The notes: a model not told the origin generated them from the letters alone. A DNA stretch of 64,000 nucleotides from Thinopyrum elongatum (GCA_011799875.1 CM022298.1:54713792-54777791); one strand, 5' to 3'; shown: positions 12,331 to 24,558, counted from the first letter of the stretch. Numbers and translations: made by a program.

Positions 12331-14400
12331 CTTGCATCTGGACCAAATTTATGTATGAAAAGGGTGGTTTGATGTTCAAATATCAAATGCAACTTCGATG
12401 TGGCACCTATCTCGCAAAGCGCACTGTATTGCTTGCCCCCCCCTCATGTCGGCACGAAGGGGATCCTAAGCTATGAATGCATGCCCCCCCAACCGAGGGT
12501 TCACCTAGCAAATTGCAATAGCAGCCAGCAGCACCCCCCCCCCCCCCCACACACACATCCACTTTCAGTCGGCGGGCCAGAGAGGCATCTCACCAAGATG
12601 GATCGTAAAACGGACCAAGAATAATCCACCTTGGTCGTACAACCTCTCTCTTGTTGTTGGTCAACGTGATGGCCGTCCATGCGACCCCGGAGATGGGCTA
12701 GCTCGCCAATAATGATGCAAGTAGCTAGTCCCCGAAGACAACCACTGGATGCGTGTGGCCCAAACATATGTATGGCGAGGTGTGTTTTGAATACACAATG
12801 GAACAACTTTGATGTGGCGTCGTGCTTTCGAACCAGAAATCCCCACACTGAGTGAGGGTTAGGTTGACGATGCATATGTATGTCACACCACACTTCAAGC
12901 CGATGACGGGGATTCATGCATGCATGCTTGCATAGTATGCGCTCAAACTTAATTAGGTCTGAATTATGTATGTCACACCACACTTCAAGCCGATGACGGG
13001 GATTCATGCATGCATGCTTGCATAGTATGCGCTCAAACTTAATTAGGTCTGAATCTCACCATGACCTATACTACGATAACACGAACCAAAGGAAGAATCC
13101 GCCATGGTAACCTATCTTCATGTCGGTCAAGGTGATCATGGATGTCCACGCGGGCCCACGAATATATAGGCTTGTCACCGATAACCACACGAGGGAGTGT
13201 ACCGTTCGAAGACAACCACTACATGCATATGTATGGAGGTGATGCGTGCATGCATGTTTGAATACCATTTCACAACATTGATGTGGCGCGTGCGTCGAAA
13301 ATCGTATAGTCCCCACACAGAGCGAGATCGGTTCATGACGTGTCATTGTCCTAGCCACTTCGACTCGATGGGAGGGATTCATGCGTACACATGCATGTGT
13401 GTGTGCTCAAACTGTATCATGTCATCCCAGAGCATGACCTATATATATACCGTATTACAAAGAAAAAAATAATCCCCTCCTAAGTCAAATTAACCTCTCT
13501 TGTAGTCAGGCAAAAAGTAGTGATGGACCAAGCAGGCCCATAGATGGAAAGCATCGATATCGCTGATAACCGCTTAAGTGGGTGCGAGAGGACAACCACT
13601 ATCGCTTTGCTTGTGGGCCAAACATATGTTGAATACCCAAAATGCACCACTTTGATGTGCCACATGCCTCAAAAACCGTAAAGTCCCCACACAGAGCGAG
13701 GTTCATGAAGCGTACTACATATGATGGTCCCCATCCCCCTCTTTGATGCATACTATATGCTCCTACCGTAATACAACCCAAAAAGAATCCTCCTCGATGG
13801 TGAAATTAATTAACCTCTCCCGATGTAGGTCAAAGTGATGCATGCATCGACGATGGCCTCGTGGGCCAACAGATGGAAGCGTCACACGTGAGTGTCCTAG
13901 CTAGGATAACCACTGCCTGCATGCATGTGGCCCAAAGAGGTGTTGTGTGATCTTTGAATAGCCAATTTCACAACTTTGATGTGGCACGTGCCTCGGAAAC
14001 CGAAAAGTCCCGACACTGAGTGAGGTGTACTTGTTCACGGACGCGTACATATAGTATATATGCTAGTCCCCTCCCAACTCTTCGACGCGTACTATATATA
14101 TACTCCCACCATAATAGAAACAACAAAGATTCTACCTTGCTGGTCAAATTAACCTCACTGCCGGCTGTTCGTCAAAGTGATGGACGATGACCTCGCGGGC
14201 CCACAGAAAGCATCACACGCGAGTATCGAGTGTCTTGTAGGATAACCATCGACTGCATGTGGCCAAAACATGTATGTATGAAAGGGTTGTGTAATGTTTT
14301 AAATAAAGAATTCACGACTCTGATGTGGCACCTGCCTAACAAAACGGCCAACCCACACGGTGGCTCACAACTCGTAGTGTACTGCGAGCCACTCGCCACC
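12330..14400. repeat. Degenerate tandem array (~300-400 bp unit) rich in CATGCA
   Basis: Five to six diverged units share AACTTTGATGTGGC, TCCCCACACTGAGTGAGG, ATAACCACT and TTAACCTCTC. Copies centre near 12,400, 12,810, 13,280, 13,660, 13,990 and 14,330. A separate exact duplication of GATTCATGCATGCATGCTTG with its flanks lies at 12,895-13,053. CATGCATG-type words recur, for example near 12,914, 12,997, 13,239, 13,842 and 13,920. A (CA)n run follows at 14,407-14,436. The ORFs crossing it are not supported. Confidence 0.7.
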
Positions 14401-14436
14401 CCCCAGACGCACACACACACACACACACACACACAC

Positions 14437-15364
14437 CGCGAATCCACCGCAACTACGATGCATGTTAAATTATCCCGCGGTGAACATATGTTACCAAAGA
14501 AAGGACGTTTTAATTTCGAAAAAAACAGAGATCATTAAGATGTTTTAGTACATTGATTGATTTTCTACGAGTATAATGTGCAAAAATCAAATTTGAGCTA
14601 CATGCACACGTGACAGTACACCTAAATGGATTGCAAAAACACATGTGTCTCACTGGGTGCATGTTTACTCCCCGTGCAAGAAATTTCAAACATTGAGAAT
14701 CTTGATTTTTAAATTCTAGTGCATCCAAAACTTATTTGAAGTTCATGAAACTTATCGTGTTGTCATATGGACACCAATACAAAGTGGCATTGTACTTTTT
14801 TTTTGTCAAATTTGAAACCAGTTTTGATGTAATCTTTATCTTCTTACAAACAGGAGATTATTAATAATTGGGAACTAATATCCCAAACGGATTATTTATT
14901 AGAACTGTGAGTGTTAGACCAACAATGGATATGTGCCATGCTTCGGTTAAGCAATAAAGCGGCAGCATTAATCATCCAAATAGAAAAACAATATACGTGC
15001 CGCCACGCAACCCGTGTGCCGTGTAAGCAGGCGTGAGTTGACGGGACGCATGCGAGCAGTCCACCGCGCAGGCAGATTGGCAGGCGTGCGTGCAGGTATG
15101 TGAATTGACGGAGGCGTGCTCGTTGCGAAGTGTCATCGGGAGGCATGCGAGTAGCTGTGTGAAACGACGGTAGGCATGCCAGCAGTCCGATGCGCAGGCT
15201 CACCGGGAGCCGAGCCAGCGGTTTGACCATCGCCCGCCTCTCTCCCAGTACTCCATATTAATGGTGCGCCCGAGCGGCCGCACCCCCCATCCTCACCACA
15301 CACACAATCCTCTCTCTCCGATTGCATCCTCGACGCCGCTCTCAGTCCTCAAAGCCATCAGTGT
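14437..15364 (+). promoter_or_regulatory. Probable promoter region of the zf-XS-like gene
   Basis: Includes one diverged copy of the ~500-bp repeat (14,510-14,770), then GC-rich DNA with repeated GGCTCACCGGGA and GCATGCGAGCAGTCC blocks, also present upstream of the ORF at 51,604 in CACTA 2. CATATTAATGG at 15,255-15,265 is a weak TATA-like site about 100 bp before the ATG. A promoter role is inferred from position and from conservation between the two elements. Confidence 0.4.
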
Positions 15365-16728
15365 ATGAGGATGCCGCCGAAGCGCCCCATTGGAGAGAGT
15401 GGTGACGCTAGGGCTGCTGAAGCACCGGCGCATGGCGTGGAGATGGAGACAGAGGTTGCCGTCACCGCCGGCGAGGTATCGCTGCACCCTGACATCGTCG
15501 AGCTTCCACAGCCGGAGGCGGAGTTCCACACCGACTCTGGTGACGACTCAGGCGACGACCCCGACGACGACTCCGATGACCACTCCGGCGACTACTTCGA
15601 CGATGACGGACAACTGGTTAGTCATCTATACCCATTTATGTGTCAAATAGATCCTAGGGTTTCTCTGGTTACTCTTGCCTCCCCCTTTTTGGAATAGAAA
15701 TCATATGGTTATGTTCTCCCAATCCATGAAATCTAAGTAAGTTTTGTTAGATCCGTGTAGTGTATTGATTGTTTGAATGGTACAAGTGATAAGTGATTAG
15801 TTGTTTCATCTGTGCAAATGATTTCTGCTAGTAATCCGACTAGGGTTAGTGTTCGTGCTAATAACTCCTAGACAGGACTTGACAATTGATTTTGAATGAC
15901 CTACATATATGTTTGTGCCATTATTTTCTTCAAGATTGGTCTGTACATAGACGACTGTGCTTAAAAATTAAACCATAATCTCTGGATATGTATAAAAAAA
16001 TAGCCATAAATTCCTAATCCTACTTCACGGCATGTAAACATTGATTTGATGCCAAATTTTGGCAACTGCCAAATGTTCGCTAGAGATTAGTTTGTAAACA
16101 TTAATTTGACGCCACATTTTTTTTACTATTTGTATAGGTGTTGTCTGACGATGTGGACAGCGAGGATGAAGATGGCCAGAGGAGGTACACACTACAAGAA
16201 ATACGTCAACTTGTGACCATCACTATTGATCACTGAATGGTCATTGTTTTCCATTTGCGACCTTTTTGTGACCAAAAACAGATGGTCAAAAGCTGGCCGT
16301 CGTAAACTGAAATTAACGACCTTCTTCGGGATAAGGTCGTAGACGTTTACGACCAAAACAATAGGTCGTTGAACCAATGACCTTTTGTTTTGGTCACTGG
16401 CTGTCTTCCCAGGCCTCGTCGGATCCGATGTGGCAATCTGACGTGGCAAAATTGCGACCAATTGAAAAGGTCGTTGATAAGATTTAGCTCGGTCCATTTC
16501 AGTGTCTATATGGGCCGAGCCCATTAATTCAGCCCTCTAATATATTTTTTTCTGTTAATTTTTGCCAGCTAAATGAGTTAAGCCCGCACTACAGCCTTTT
16601 CATTTTTTGGCCGTGGCTTTCTTTTTTGGGTCGTGGCCTTTTTATCTTATTTTTGGGCCATGGCCTTTTTATCTCAACAGTTTGTTTTTTTATATGTATC
16701 ATGGATCCACTAGTGAGATGGATCCCAG

Positions 16729-16812
16729 TTATCATGTTCTGATAAGTGGGTCCCAATTATCTTGTTCTGATAAGTGGGTCCCAATTATCATGTTCTGATA
16801 AGTGGGTCCGAC
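16729..16812. repeat. 28-bp tandem repeat, three copies
   Basis: Unit begins TTATCATGTTCTGATAAGTG and ends GGTCCCAA, repeated three times with single-base changes. From 16,813 to 18,250 the DNA is AT-rich and non-coding; ORFs there (for example 17,375-17,632) are unsupported. Confidence 0.8.
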
Positions 16813-18310
16813 TTGTCAGGGTCATATTCCTCATTTCATTTTGACAGTAAATAAATAACCAATATTTAAATTGGGACTGACAAAAAACACATATAACACT
16901 TCAAATAACAACAGCCAGATTCAGTATAGAGCCAGATTCTGTATGGAGCTCCTGCTCTACAAATAACACGCAATACAATGGTGCGCCTGCTCTACAAATA
17001 ACTCTACAAGTGGAGTAACTAATTTACAAGCACTATATTCTTCAGGATGGAGCTCATTCGATAGCATTACAAACAGGCACTGAGCGAATAGAACGACAAC
17101 ATGCCTTCCACGGTCACCCTGTTACATGAATCAGCAGAGAAGAATCAGAAAACTGGAGCCAATATATTATGAAGAGACCATTCAATAAAAAGGACAAGTT
17201 CTTTATAGAATGATAACACAAATTCAGCTAGTACAATGCTTTTAGAAGTTACAAAAAATAACGATTACTACATGGCAGATGATCATGAAGAATATAAACA
17301 CATCTTAAATCTTACTTGTAAAAACAGAATACATTAGTGGAGGGGAGTTCAGGCAGAAAACATACTGCCACAGTGTGCCCCTGGTTAGCCCAAATCAGCA
17401 ACAGACTGAACCTCTACTTGCTGTCTCGCCTGACCGCCTACACGCAAGAAGGCAAAAAAACATTTACTTGAAGCATCTTACAATTCACAACAAATTCGAG
17501 ACTGACCCAATTAATTTTACAGCATATAGAGATTTCACAATCAAAGTTCATGGTGCTAGGCTGCTAGCTATCAAGATGAAAACAACATGTAGCAGATACA
17601 TTGTACAAATAGGAATACGACTGAAATCCTAGGTCACAAACCCGCAACATCGCATTGACACTGCGTGTGCAATGATTTGGCTAACAAGTGCAAACAACAC
17701 GGAACACATACTGTAGCACAACTAAGAACAGCACAAGCCATCGCAATAATGTAACCAGTCAAGGGCTGCTCTAAGCAAGCATAGTTGCACATGCAAATTC
17801 AACTGTCTAGTTAAATGCTCTACAGTTCTTCTAAATTGCTCGACAGATAAAAACAGCGCAAAATACTTCATGAAAGCACGAAATCATTACATTGTACTAG
17901 TACTGAAATAGAAACAGGAACAAATCGAGCATCGGCTCCCACGCAGATCGGGAATACAGCAATACAGCAATACAGAACATACTAGTATAAAAAATAAACT
18001 ACTAGAATACATAGAAATTCCATGCAGATGAGTAATTCCATAATACAGTTTCTTTTTTTGAAGAGTTGCATATCACAATAAAAACAAATACAATGTTTAA
18101 TTGCCCTAGGCCAGAACAGTATACTAAAGAACACAGAACATACAAGGCATGGATCTATCTAGCAAACCATTTTAAGAACAAATCACATCAAGACATGGAC
18201 AGTAAAGGCAATCATTTTAGAAGGCTTGGACTGCATATACAAGTTGATCATGGAACTAACAGAGTTTAGCTTATGCAGGGCAGACATAAATAACAGAGTT
18301 TAGCTTATGC

Positions 18311-18480
18311 GCGATGGTCCCGAGGTTGTTGATGAGGTCCGACTTGGTCATGCCAATGCCGCTGTCGATGATCGTAAGCGTGGTGGTCGCCTTGTCGGGG
18401 ATGATGTGGATGAAGAGCTCAGGCTGCGCATCGAGCTTACTCTTGTCCGTGAGGCTCTCGAACCTAATCTTGTCCAAGGC
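18311..18480 (-). pseudogene. Captured HSP90 exon fragment
   Basis: On the minus strand the frame reads [20 protein letters not shown], then [10 protein letters not shown] and [12 protein letters not shown] to NNLGTIA. This is the N-terminal ATPase region of cytosolic HSP90. A normal acceptor (TTTTTGCAG) precedes the exon at 18,481, so a genomic piece with its intron edge was copied, not a cDNA. Similarity ends at GTIA. The junction lies beside a direct repeat of AACAGAGTTTAGCTTATGC (18,258-18,276 and 18,292-18,310). The DxGxG ATP-binding motif is kept, but about 57 residues cannot make a working protein. It is cargo of the nested CACTA element. Confidence 0.88.
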
Positions 18481-18826
18481 CTGCAAAAATCACACCTGCA
18501 AACACACCACGTCAGCCCAGGAACAAATCTCGCACACCACGAATCAAACCGCGAGTCAACGGATCAGGGCAGAATCTAAAGCCTAGTGTTCAGGCATAAA
18601 TAAATTATAAAATTATCAATGCTGCTTCACTGAAACTAAGAAGCAGAAACTAGAGTACAAAATAGTAACCAAAACAGTTACGTATATCCCTAAGTAATGC
18701 TATATGTTAAAAAATTGTCAAACAGGACCTGTTCAGCTATTCCATTGTTTTCCATTTGGTTTCAACAAAGTGCTGTGAAGCATGTATGTGTCTTAACATA
18801 ACTCCTAAGAAATGTTCACAACCTGA

Positions 18827-19008
18827 ATTAACTACACTTTTTCTCATTGAAGTGAACACAGCAGTAGTTTAATCAACAACCCCATACTTTACTATAGAGT
18901 GTTTCTTCTGTCTGCATATTAACTACACTTTTTCTCATTGAAGTGAACACAGCAGCAGTTTAATCAACAACCCCATACTTTACTATAGAATGTTTCTTCT
19001 GTCTGCAT
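18827..19008. repeat. 91-bp direct tandem duplication
   Basis: The block starting ATTAACTACACTTTTTCTCA at 18,827 is repeated at 18,918 with only a few changes, including CAGTAG against CAGCAG. Non-coding. Confidence 0.85.
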
Positions 19009-19059
19009 AGCTTAAATGCGGAACCATGTAATCGAGGAATCCTCCGAGCTACACATCAT

Positions 19060-19990
19060 GCATACAAGTTGAGTGTGAAGCAACCTATGTGATTATGTAT
19101 CAATCACCTAAACCTGGGAATCATTCATGTAAAGTGAGACGCCCTTAGTGGGGCGTAGGCAGCAAATCCACCATGCGCTTGGATGGATTCGTACTCGCGG
19201 ATCACGGCGCGAAAACAGAGGACGGAGAAGGGGGTCGAGGCGCGAGAGGGAGAGAGATAGGGGGAGGGGGAGGCGCTCACCCCAGTCCTCCATCGTGGGC
19301 GGAAGTCATCGAGATCTGAAAGGCTGGCGGTTGTCGCCATGTCTGGCTTCCTCCTATGCTACGTGCGAGGTCGCCATGGCATCGGGCTTGTCCATGACGT
19401 CCTCCTTGACCAGACGATCTTAAAAAAAACCGCACAAACGCAATGAGATTCAAGCAAGCTGAAGAAATCTAGAAGGAGGAGAAGAAGAAAGGGGGGATCC
19501 ATACCAGATCTCACCGGTGTCGCCATGGACGGGCTCCTCCTGCGCGCGCCACCTGCGAGGTGGCCATGGAGTCGATCTAGGGTTTCGGCATGGAGAGAAG
19601 GAGAGGGTGGAGTCGGGCAGTCGAGGAGTGGGGGAGGAGGTCACCGGCGGGTATGAAGTAGAGGATGTCACCGGGCAGTCGAGGAGTAGGGGAGGAGGTC
19701 GCCGGCGGGGCTGGGGCTGGGATTGGGGGAGTGGAGATCGGCGGCGGGGCCGGGTTTGGGGTTGCGGGAGAGGAAAGGATGAAGGCGCGGCTCGGGAAGG
19801 AGGGCGGCGCGACCAAGCGCGAGGATGGATCTGGGGGACCGAGGGGAGGGGGGAGGGGGTGAGTGGGGGTGGCGGCGGTTGGGGATCTGGGGGATCGAGG
19901 GGAGGGTGGGTGGGTGGGTTAGGGTTTTTGATTCTCGGGAGAAGCTCCACCGTTGGATGGGTGCGTGATGGATGGCTCAGATTGCGTCCA
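19060..19990. other. GC-rich block, possible second captured gene fragment
   Basis: On the minus strand an ATG at 19,340 starts MATTASLSDLDDFRPRWRTG and meets a good donor (GGTGAGCG), which looks like a first coding exon of a captured gene. I do not recognise the protein. Farther right (19,490-19,950) the DNA is a purine-rich low-complexity tract giving long Pro- or Gly-rich ORFs on both strands, which I reject as genes. Confidence 0.3.
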
Positions 19991-20049
19991 ATTTGGTGAT
20001 CCGCGTGAAAGCGGTTCCTCGCGTCTCATTGGCCGGCTGTCTCGCACTT

Positions 20050-22130
20050 GAATCTCAAAATTTTGGACCCAAAACTTTGATTTTTTTAAACATAACAATG
20101 GCATAGTTTGTCAAAATGATCTCGTTTTTTTCATAAGTGTGCATCTTAGAATGGCAAACGATGGCATAGTTCGACGGCTTTCATTTTCTTTGCACAAAAA
20201 GATGATTTTTCATTTTTCGAGTGCATAAAAAGGTTTTTTTTAAGAAGCTACCAAATATTTGTTCCAAAATAGCACAACTCCAATTTTCAAAAATATTAGA
20301 CCACATTTTATGTAAAATTGACCAAATAGTTACTGTCAAAAGCTTTTGATCCACCTCTTATAAAAAAAACAAATTTCACCCATTTAGTAGGAAGCGGGGC
20401 AAATTTGAACGACAATTATTTCATAGTTTGTTCAAATGATCTCATATTGTGCACAAGGGTGCATATTAGAATGGCAAACAATGTTGCCTAAGGATGTTTT
20501 CATTTTCTTTGGACGAAAAAATCATTTTCCATTTTCCGAGTGCCCAAAATGAGTTTTTGTTGTGAAGGACCTACCAAATAATTGTTGCAAAATTGGACCA
20601 AATCAATTTTCTAAAATAATAGACCATATTTAATGCACAATTGACCAAATGGTTGGGTGTCAAAAGCTTTGATCCACCTCTCGTGAAAAATACAAATTTC
20701 TGCCGCCTCAGCTGGAAGCGGGTCAAATTTGAACTGCAGCTGCCCCATAGTTTGCTCTTTATTTTTCCCAAAAATTATTTTTAGGTAAAAAAGTATCTAT
20801 ATAATCAGAGAAACACCAAAAGTTTTCCAAGATTCAACCACTAGCTAGGAACGGTCAAGCCCGCCGTTTTGACAGCATTTTTAAACGGGCATAAAAATTT
20901 CAAAAAAAATCAAAAAATTGGAAAACCTTTGCATTGTGTCATTATATGTGGCCAAGTTACCGGGAAAAATAATAAACTTGTAATACGATAATTATTTTTA
21001 AAAAGTGTTCTCAGAGAACGAGCTATCATGTGTGGAGATCAATGGCTTTCAAGCCAAATGATCAATCTTATGGCCACATTCATGGCATAGTTTGTTCAAA
21101 TGATCTCATATTGTGCACAAGGGTGCATATTAGAATGGCAAACAATGTTGCCTAAGGAAGTTTTCATTTTCTTTGGACGAAAAAATCATTTTCCTTTTTC
21201 CGAGTGCCCAAAATGAGTTTTTTTTGTGAAGGACCTACCAAATAATTGTTGCAAAATTGGACCAAATCAATTTTCTAAAATACTAGGCCATATTTAATGC
21301 ACAATTGACCAAATGTTTGGGTGTCAAAAGCTTTGATCCAATTCTCGTGAAAAATACAAATTTCTGCCGCCTCAGTTGGAAGCGGGTCAAATTTGAACTG
21401 CAGCTGCCTCATAGTTTGCCCTTTATTTTTCCCAAAAATCATTTTTAGGTACAAAAGTATCTATTTAATCAGAGAAACATCAAAAAATTTCCAAGATTCA
21501 ACCACTAGCTAGGAACGGTCAATCCCGCCGTTTTGACCGCATTTTGAAACGGGCATGAAAAATTCAAAAAGAATCAAAAAATTGGAAAACCTTCGCATAT
21601 TGTGATTATATGTGGCCAAGATACCAGGAAAAATAATAAACTTGTAATACGATAATTATTTTTAAAAGTGTTCTAAAAAACGAGCTATCATGTGTGGAGA
21701 TCAATGGCTTTCAAGCCAAATGATCAATCTTATGGCCACATTCATGGCATAGTTTGTTCAAATGATCTCATATTATGCACAAGGGTGCATATTGGAATGG
21801 CAAACAATGTTGCCTAAGGAAGTTTTCATTTTCTTTGGACGAAAAAATCATTTTCCATTTTCCGAGTGCCCAAAATGAGGATTTTTTGTGAAGGACCTAC
21901 CATATATTTGTTGCAAAATGGGACCAGGTCATTTTTATAATATACTAGGCCATATTTAATGTACAATTGACAAAATGGTTGGTCGTTAAAAGTACTTATA
22001 CACCTCTTGTGAAAAAGAAAAATTTCCGTTGATTCAGTTGGAAGCGGGTCAAATTTGAACTGCAGCTGCCTCATAGTTTGCTCTTTATTTTTTCCAAAAA
22101 TCATTTATAGGTACATAAGTATCTATTTAA
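20050..22130. repeat. ~660-bp tandem array, three copies plus a partial
   Basis: The block CATAGTTTGTTCAAATGATC with GTGCATATTAGAATGGCAAA recurs at about 20,425, 21,086 and 21,746, with a diverged first copy near 20,100. Units also contain GCGGGTCAAATTTGAACTGC. It lies inside the nested CACTA element and is non-coding. Confidence 0.85.
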
Positions 22131-23195
22131 TCAGAAATACATGGTTTGGTGGCGATATGTTGAGGTTTGGATGGTGGCCGAGGGCCGCAACTCCAGAGCG
22201 CGTAAACTCGCATGCCCGCCGCATGGTCACCGCATGACCGTGGTGTTGCCACGCGTTCCGTGCGGCCTAGGCATGTCTAGTGGGTTGGGCACTCCTCCGA
22301 TAGGTGTCAGGAAGAAGAAGGCAATAGAAGAATCTCAAGAGGAGACTGAACTGAGCTCAAACATGAATTAGCACCCAAGTGTTTGATTAGTGGTGGGGAA
22401 AATGCACATGGCCAATGGACCTGAGTTTTGGCCGAGGATGATCATCTACTAAGGACACTATCTTGGAAAATATGCAGCTCAAATGGATGAGCCTAGGTGT
22501 CACTTGCTTTGCAACGTACCACACTGGACAGAAATATGAATGTTGAAGCTAGACTCAAATGAATGAATGGATTGATCTGAAATTTGGAGGAGGATGATAA
22601 TTTGGGCATATGAAGGCACTTTAAAATTTTCATACCATTTGGATAAATAAAAATGGTAGTTCCTTCACAGTGCTCTCAACTGAACAGAAAATTGGGAAAA
22701 ATGCTGAGGGAAATTGGCTAGAATAAATGAGCTAAAATTTGGGGCAAGGAGGTTCTATGGGCAGGGTCATGTCGTGGTAAATTTTAAGCAATTATAAATT
22801 AACATAAAATATAGTTGCTTCACAAACTGAAAATATCACCAGAAACAAATATTGGATGCTGAGCACACATGTATTGTTAGATGGGGCTCAAATTTTGTGG
22901 AGAGCTATGATTTGGGAATATAGAAGATGTGGCAACAATTCAGCTCATTAGGATATGCCGAACTAGTACTTCCTTCACAACAGTTCGAGCTGAACAAAAA
23001 CTTTGGAAATTTGCCGAGGAAGATTTACCAGGCAAATGGAGTTGAATATTGTCATGAGGCAATGATTTGAATAGTAAAGAATGCCCAATTTTTTTGGAAA
23101 TTTTGGGAATGACAGAAATATAGGTTGCTTCACAACCTAGGGCAAAAATTGACACATGGACATGACACATAGGCAAAACTGATGAGGTGGCGCCT
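22131..23195. other. Unassigned interior of the nested CACTA element
   Basis: An open frame at 22,141-22,371 shows no recognisable domain and begins next to a repeat boundary. The rest is AT-rich with repeated TTGCTTCACAAC / CTTCACAAC words. No gene is supported. Confidence 0.4.
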
Positions 23196-23883
23196 AGTCA
23201 TAGCAATCCACCATAATTTACAAGGTTATGACCATCTATATTGGTCGTGATCATCTGGAAATAAGGCAGAGGACCAGTGCTGTCTGCTTTATGACCATTT
23301 CGTGTAAGGAAATTACGACCTTTCTGACCAAAATGGTCATTATAGTTTAGGGTTTGGAGCCCCCCGAATAGCTTTTGACCAATTGGTCTCAAATGGTCGT
23401 AGATTTATGACCAATTCTTCCAGGGTCACTGACAGAAGGTCACAAGTTGACATATTTCTTGTAGTGACAAGAGGCAAATCATGAGGGAGCTTTATGCGGG
23501 AATGCATAACAGGCGTATTAGGACCTGGGACGGCGGCTATTGATGCCCATTTTGCAACCAAAAGCTTCATGACGCGTATGAAAGTGTTCTGGCGCATGCA
23601 AGAGGACGAGCCATTGGCTCCTTCAAGCAGAAGTATTCTCGCAGGGTGGCGCACGCCGCGTACGCCGAGTACCTGGAGAAGCTTCGGGATCGTGCCGGCA
23701 GATGAGATGAGATGTGGGATCGAACTATGTACGCTTGAGTATGCTTAATGACGGTTGAATTATGTACTTATGGTTGAACTATGCTTGTGTACACTTATTA
23801 TCTATGTCTGAGTATGTTTAATCTATGTTTACTTATGTCTAAATGTGGGATATGGATGCAATCAGTTCGGTTGATGGAATCTA

Positions 23884-24110
23884 CCTCGGTCCTGGTTTAT
23901 TGGTCCCCTTTGTAATTTGTGTTAAATTTTGACCAAAGATTTAACTGACAAAATGTTAGTGCAGGTCAGCAAAAATTATATCGTTGGATGCGTATTTGAA
24001 CATAGTGTCCAATGATATAATTTTTGGTGACATGCATAAACATTCTTAGTTAAATATTTGGTCAAAATTTGGTACAAATTACAAAGGGGGCCAATAAACC
24101 AGGACGGAGG
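23884..24110. mobile_element. Stowaway-like (Tc1/mariner) MITE
   Basis: A 227-bp element with ends CCTCGGTCCTGGTTTATTGG and, reverse-complemented, CCTCCGTCCTGGTTTATTGG, flanked by TA on both sides (23,882-23,883 and 24,111-24,112). No coding. A diverged copy is at 54,215-54,447 in CACTA 2. It sits between the zf-XS-like gene and the B3-like/F-box gene. Confidence 0.8.
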
Positions 24111-24558
24111 TAGTACGTTAATCACACACGGTTCCCAAAATTGGAACCGTGTGCAATGACTTTCATTTTTCCTGTTGCGTCAATCACACACGGTTGGCTC
24201 TAGCAAACCGTTGCCTCCGAAATTCTTTGTGGGACAGAAAACCCTCACCACCCAATTCAAAAAAGAAAAAAAGAAAACCCTCACCATCCCCACGTCACAA
24301 AACCCTCACCCGCCCGCCACCCCCTCTGGTCCCCATTCACACCTGCACAAGCTCCTCCGCATCTATGCATGGCACCGCCTATCGTGGCGGCAACCACTTA
24401 GCTCGATGCCTACCGCCGCCGCCAGGCTGCCAGCAAACCCCACCGCATTTCGCCACTTTTGCTTGCGGCCGCCTATCGGCATCGACCTTCTCGACGCTGC
24501 TCGCAGTCGACCTAGCTCCGCTTGGTTGGGGAATCCACCGTACTGAGGGTTCTTTCTC

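Larger units (their letters stand above)
16190..23466. mobile_element. Nested CACTA transposon with 29-bp terminal inverted repeats
   Basis: The left end CACTACAAGAAATACGTCAA and the right end (reverse complement CACTACAAGAAATATGTCAA) differ at one base over 29 bp. The 3-bp TSD ACA lies at 16,187-16,189 and 23,467-23,469. Subterminal DNA at both ends (to about 16,480, and from about 23,200) is dense in GGTCGT, GGTCAT and GACCAA motifs. The 7,277-bp interior has no transposase; it holds tandem repeats and captured gene fragments, including part of HSP90. It is therefore non-autonomous. It inserted into exon 2 of the zf-XS-like gene, after CACTA 1 existed. Confidence 0.92.
15365..23705 (+). pseudogene. 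zf-XS-like (SGS3/FDM-type) protein gene, split by a CACTA insertion
   Basis: Exon 1 (15,365-15,616) begins MRMPPKRPIGES and is strongly acidic near its end (DDSGDDPDDDSDDHSGD). The intron runs from GTTAGT to TTGTATAG. Exon 2 starts at 16,138, is cut at 16,189 by a 7.3-kb CACTA element, and resumes at 23,470 in the same frame, ending at 23,705. The C-terminal half reads CPFCNQKLHDAYESVLAHAR, then a KQKYSRR...AHAAYAEYLEKL helix. This matches the zf-XS pattern (CPxC, HA, basic helix) of SGS3 and FDM factors in RNA silencing and RNA-directed DNA methylation; those proteins also have an acidic region before the finger. No XS domain follows. A TGA at 23,541-23,543 replaces the codon just before CPFC, probably from CGA. 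Without the insertion the gene would encode about 179 residues. The zf-XS call is by pattern only. Confidence 0.55.

Noticed and set aside
18271..18486. HSP90 as a functional or partial host gene
   Set aside because: Only one exon fragment is present, inside a CACTA element with perfect boundaries, and similarity stops abruptly.
19450..19999. Long Pro-rich (minus) and Gly-rich (plus) ORFs of 160 codons or more
   Set aside because: Both strands are open because of a purine-rich low-complexity tract; no domain and no start context.
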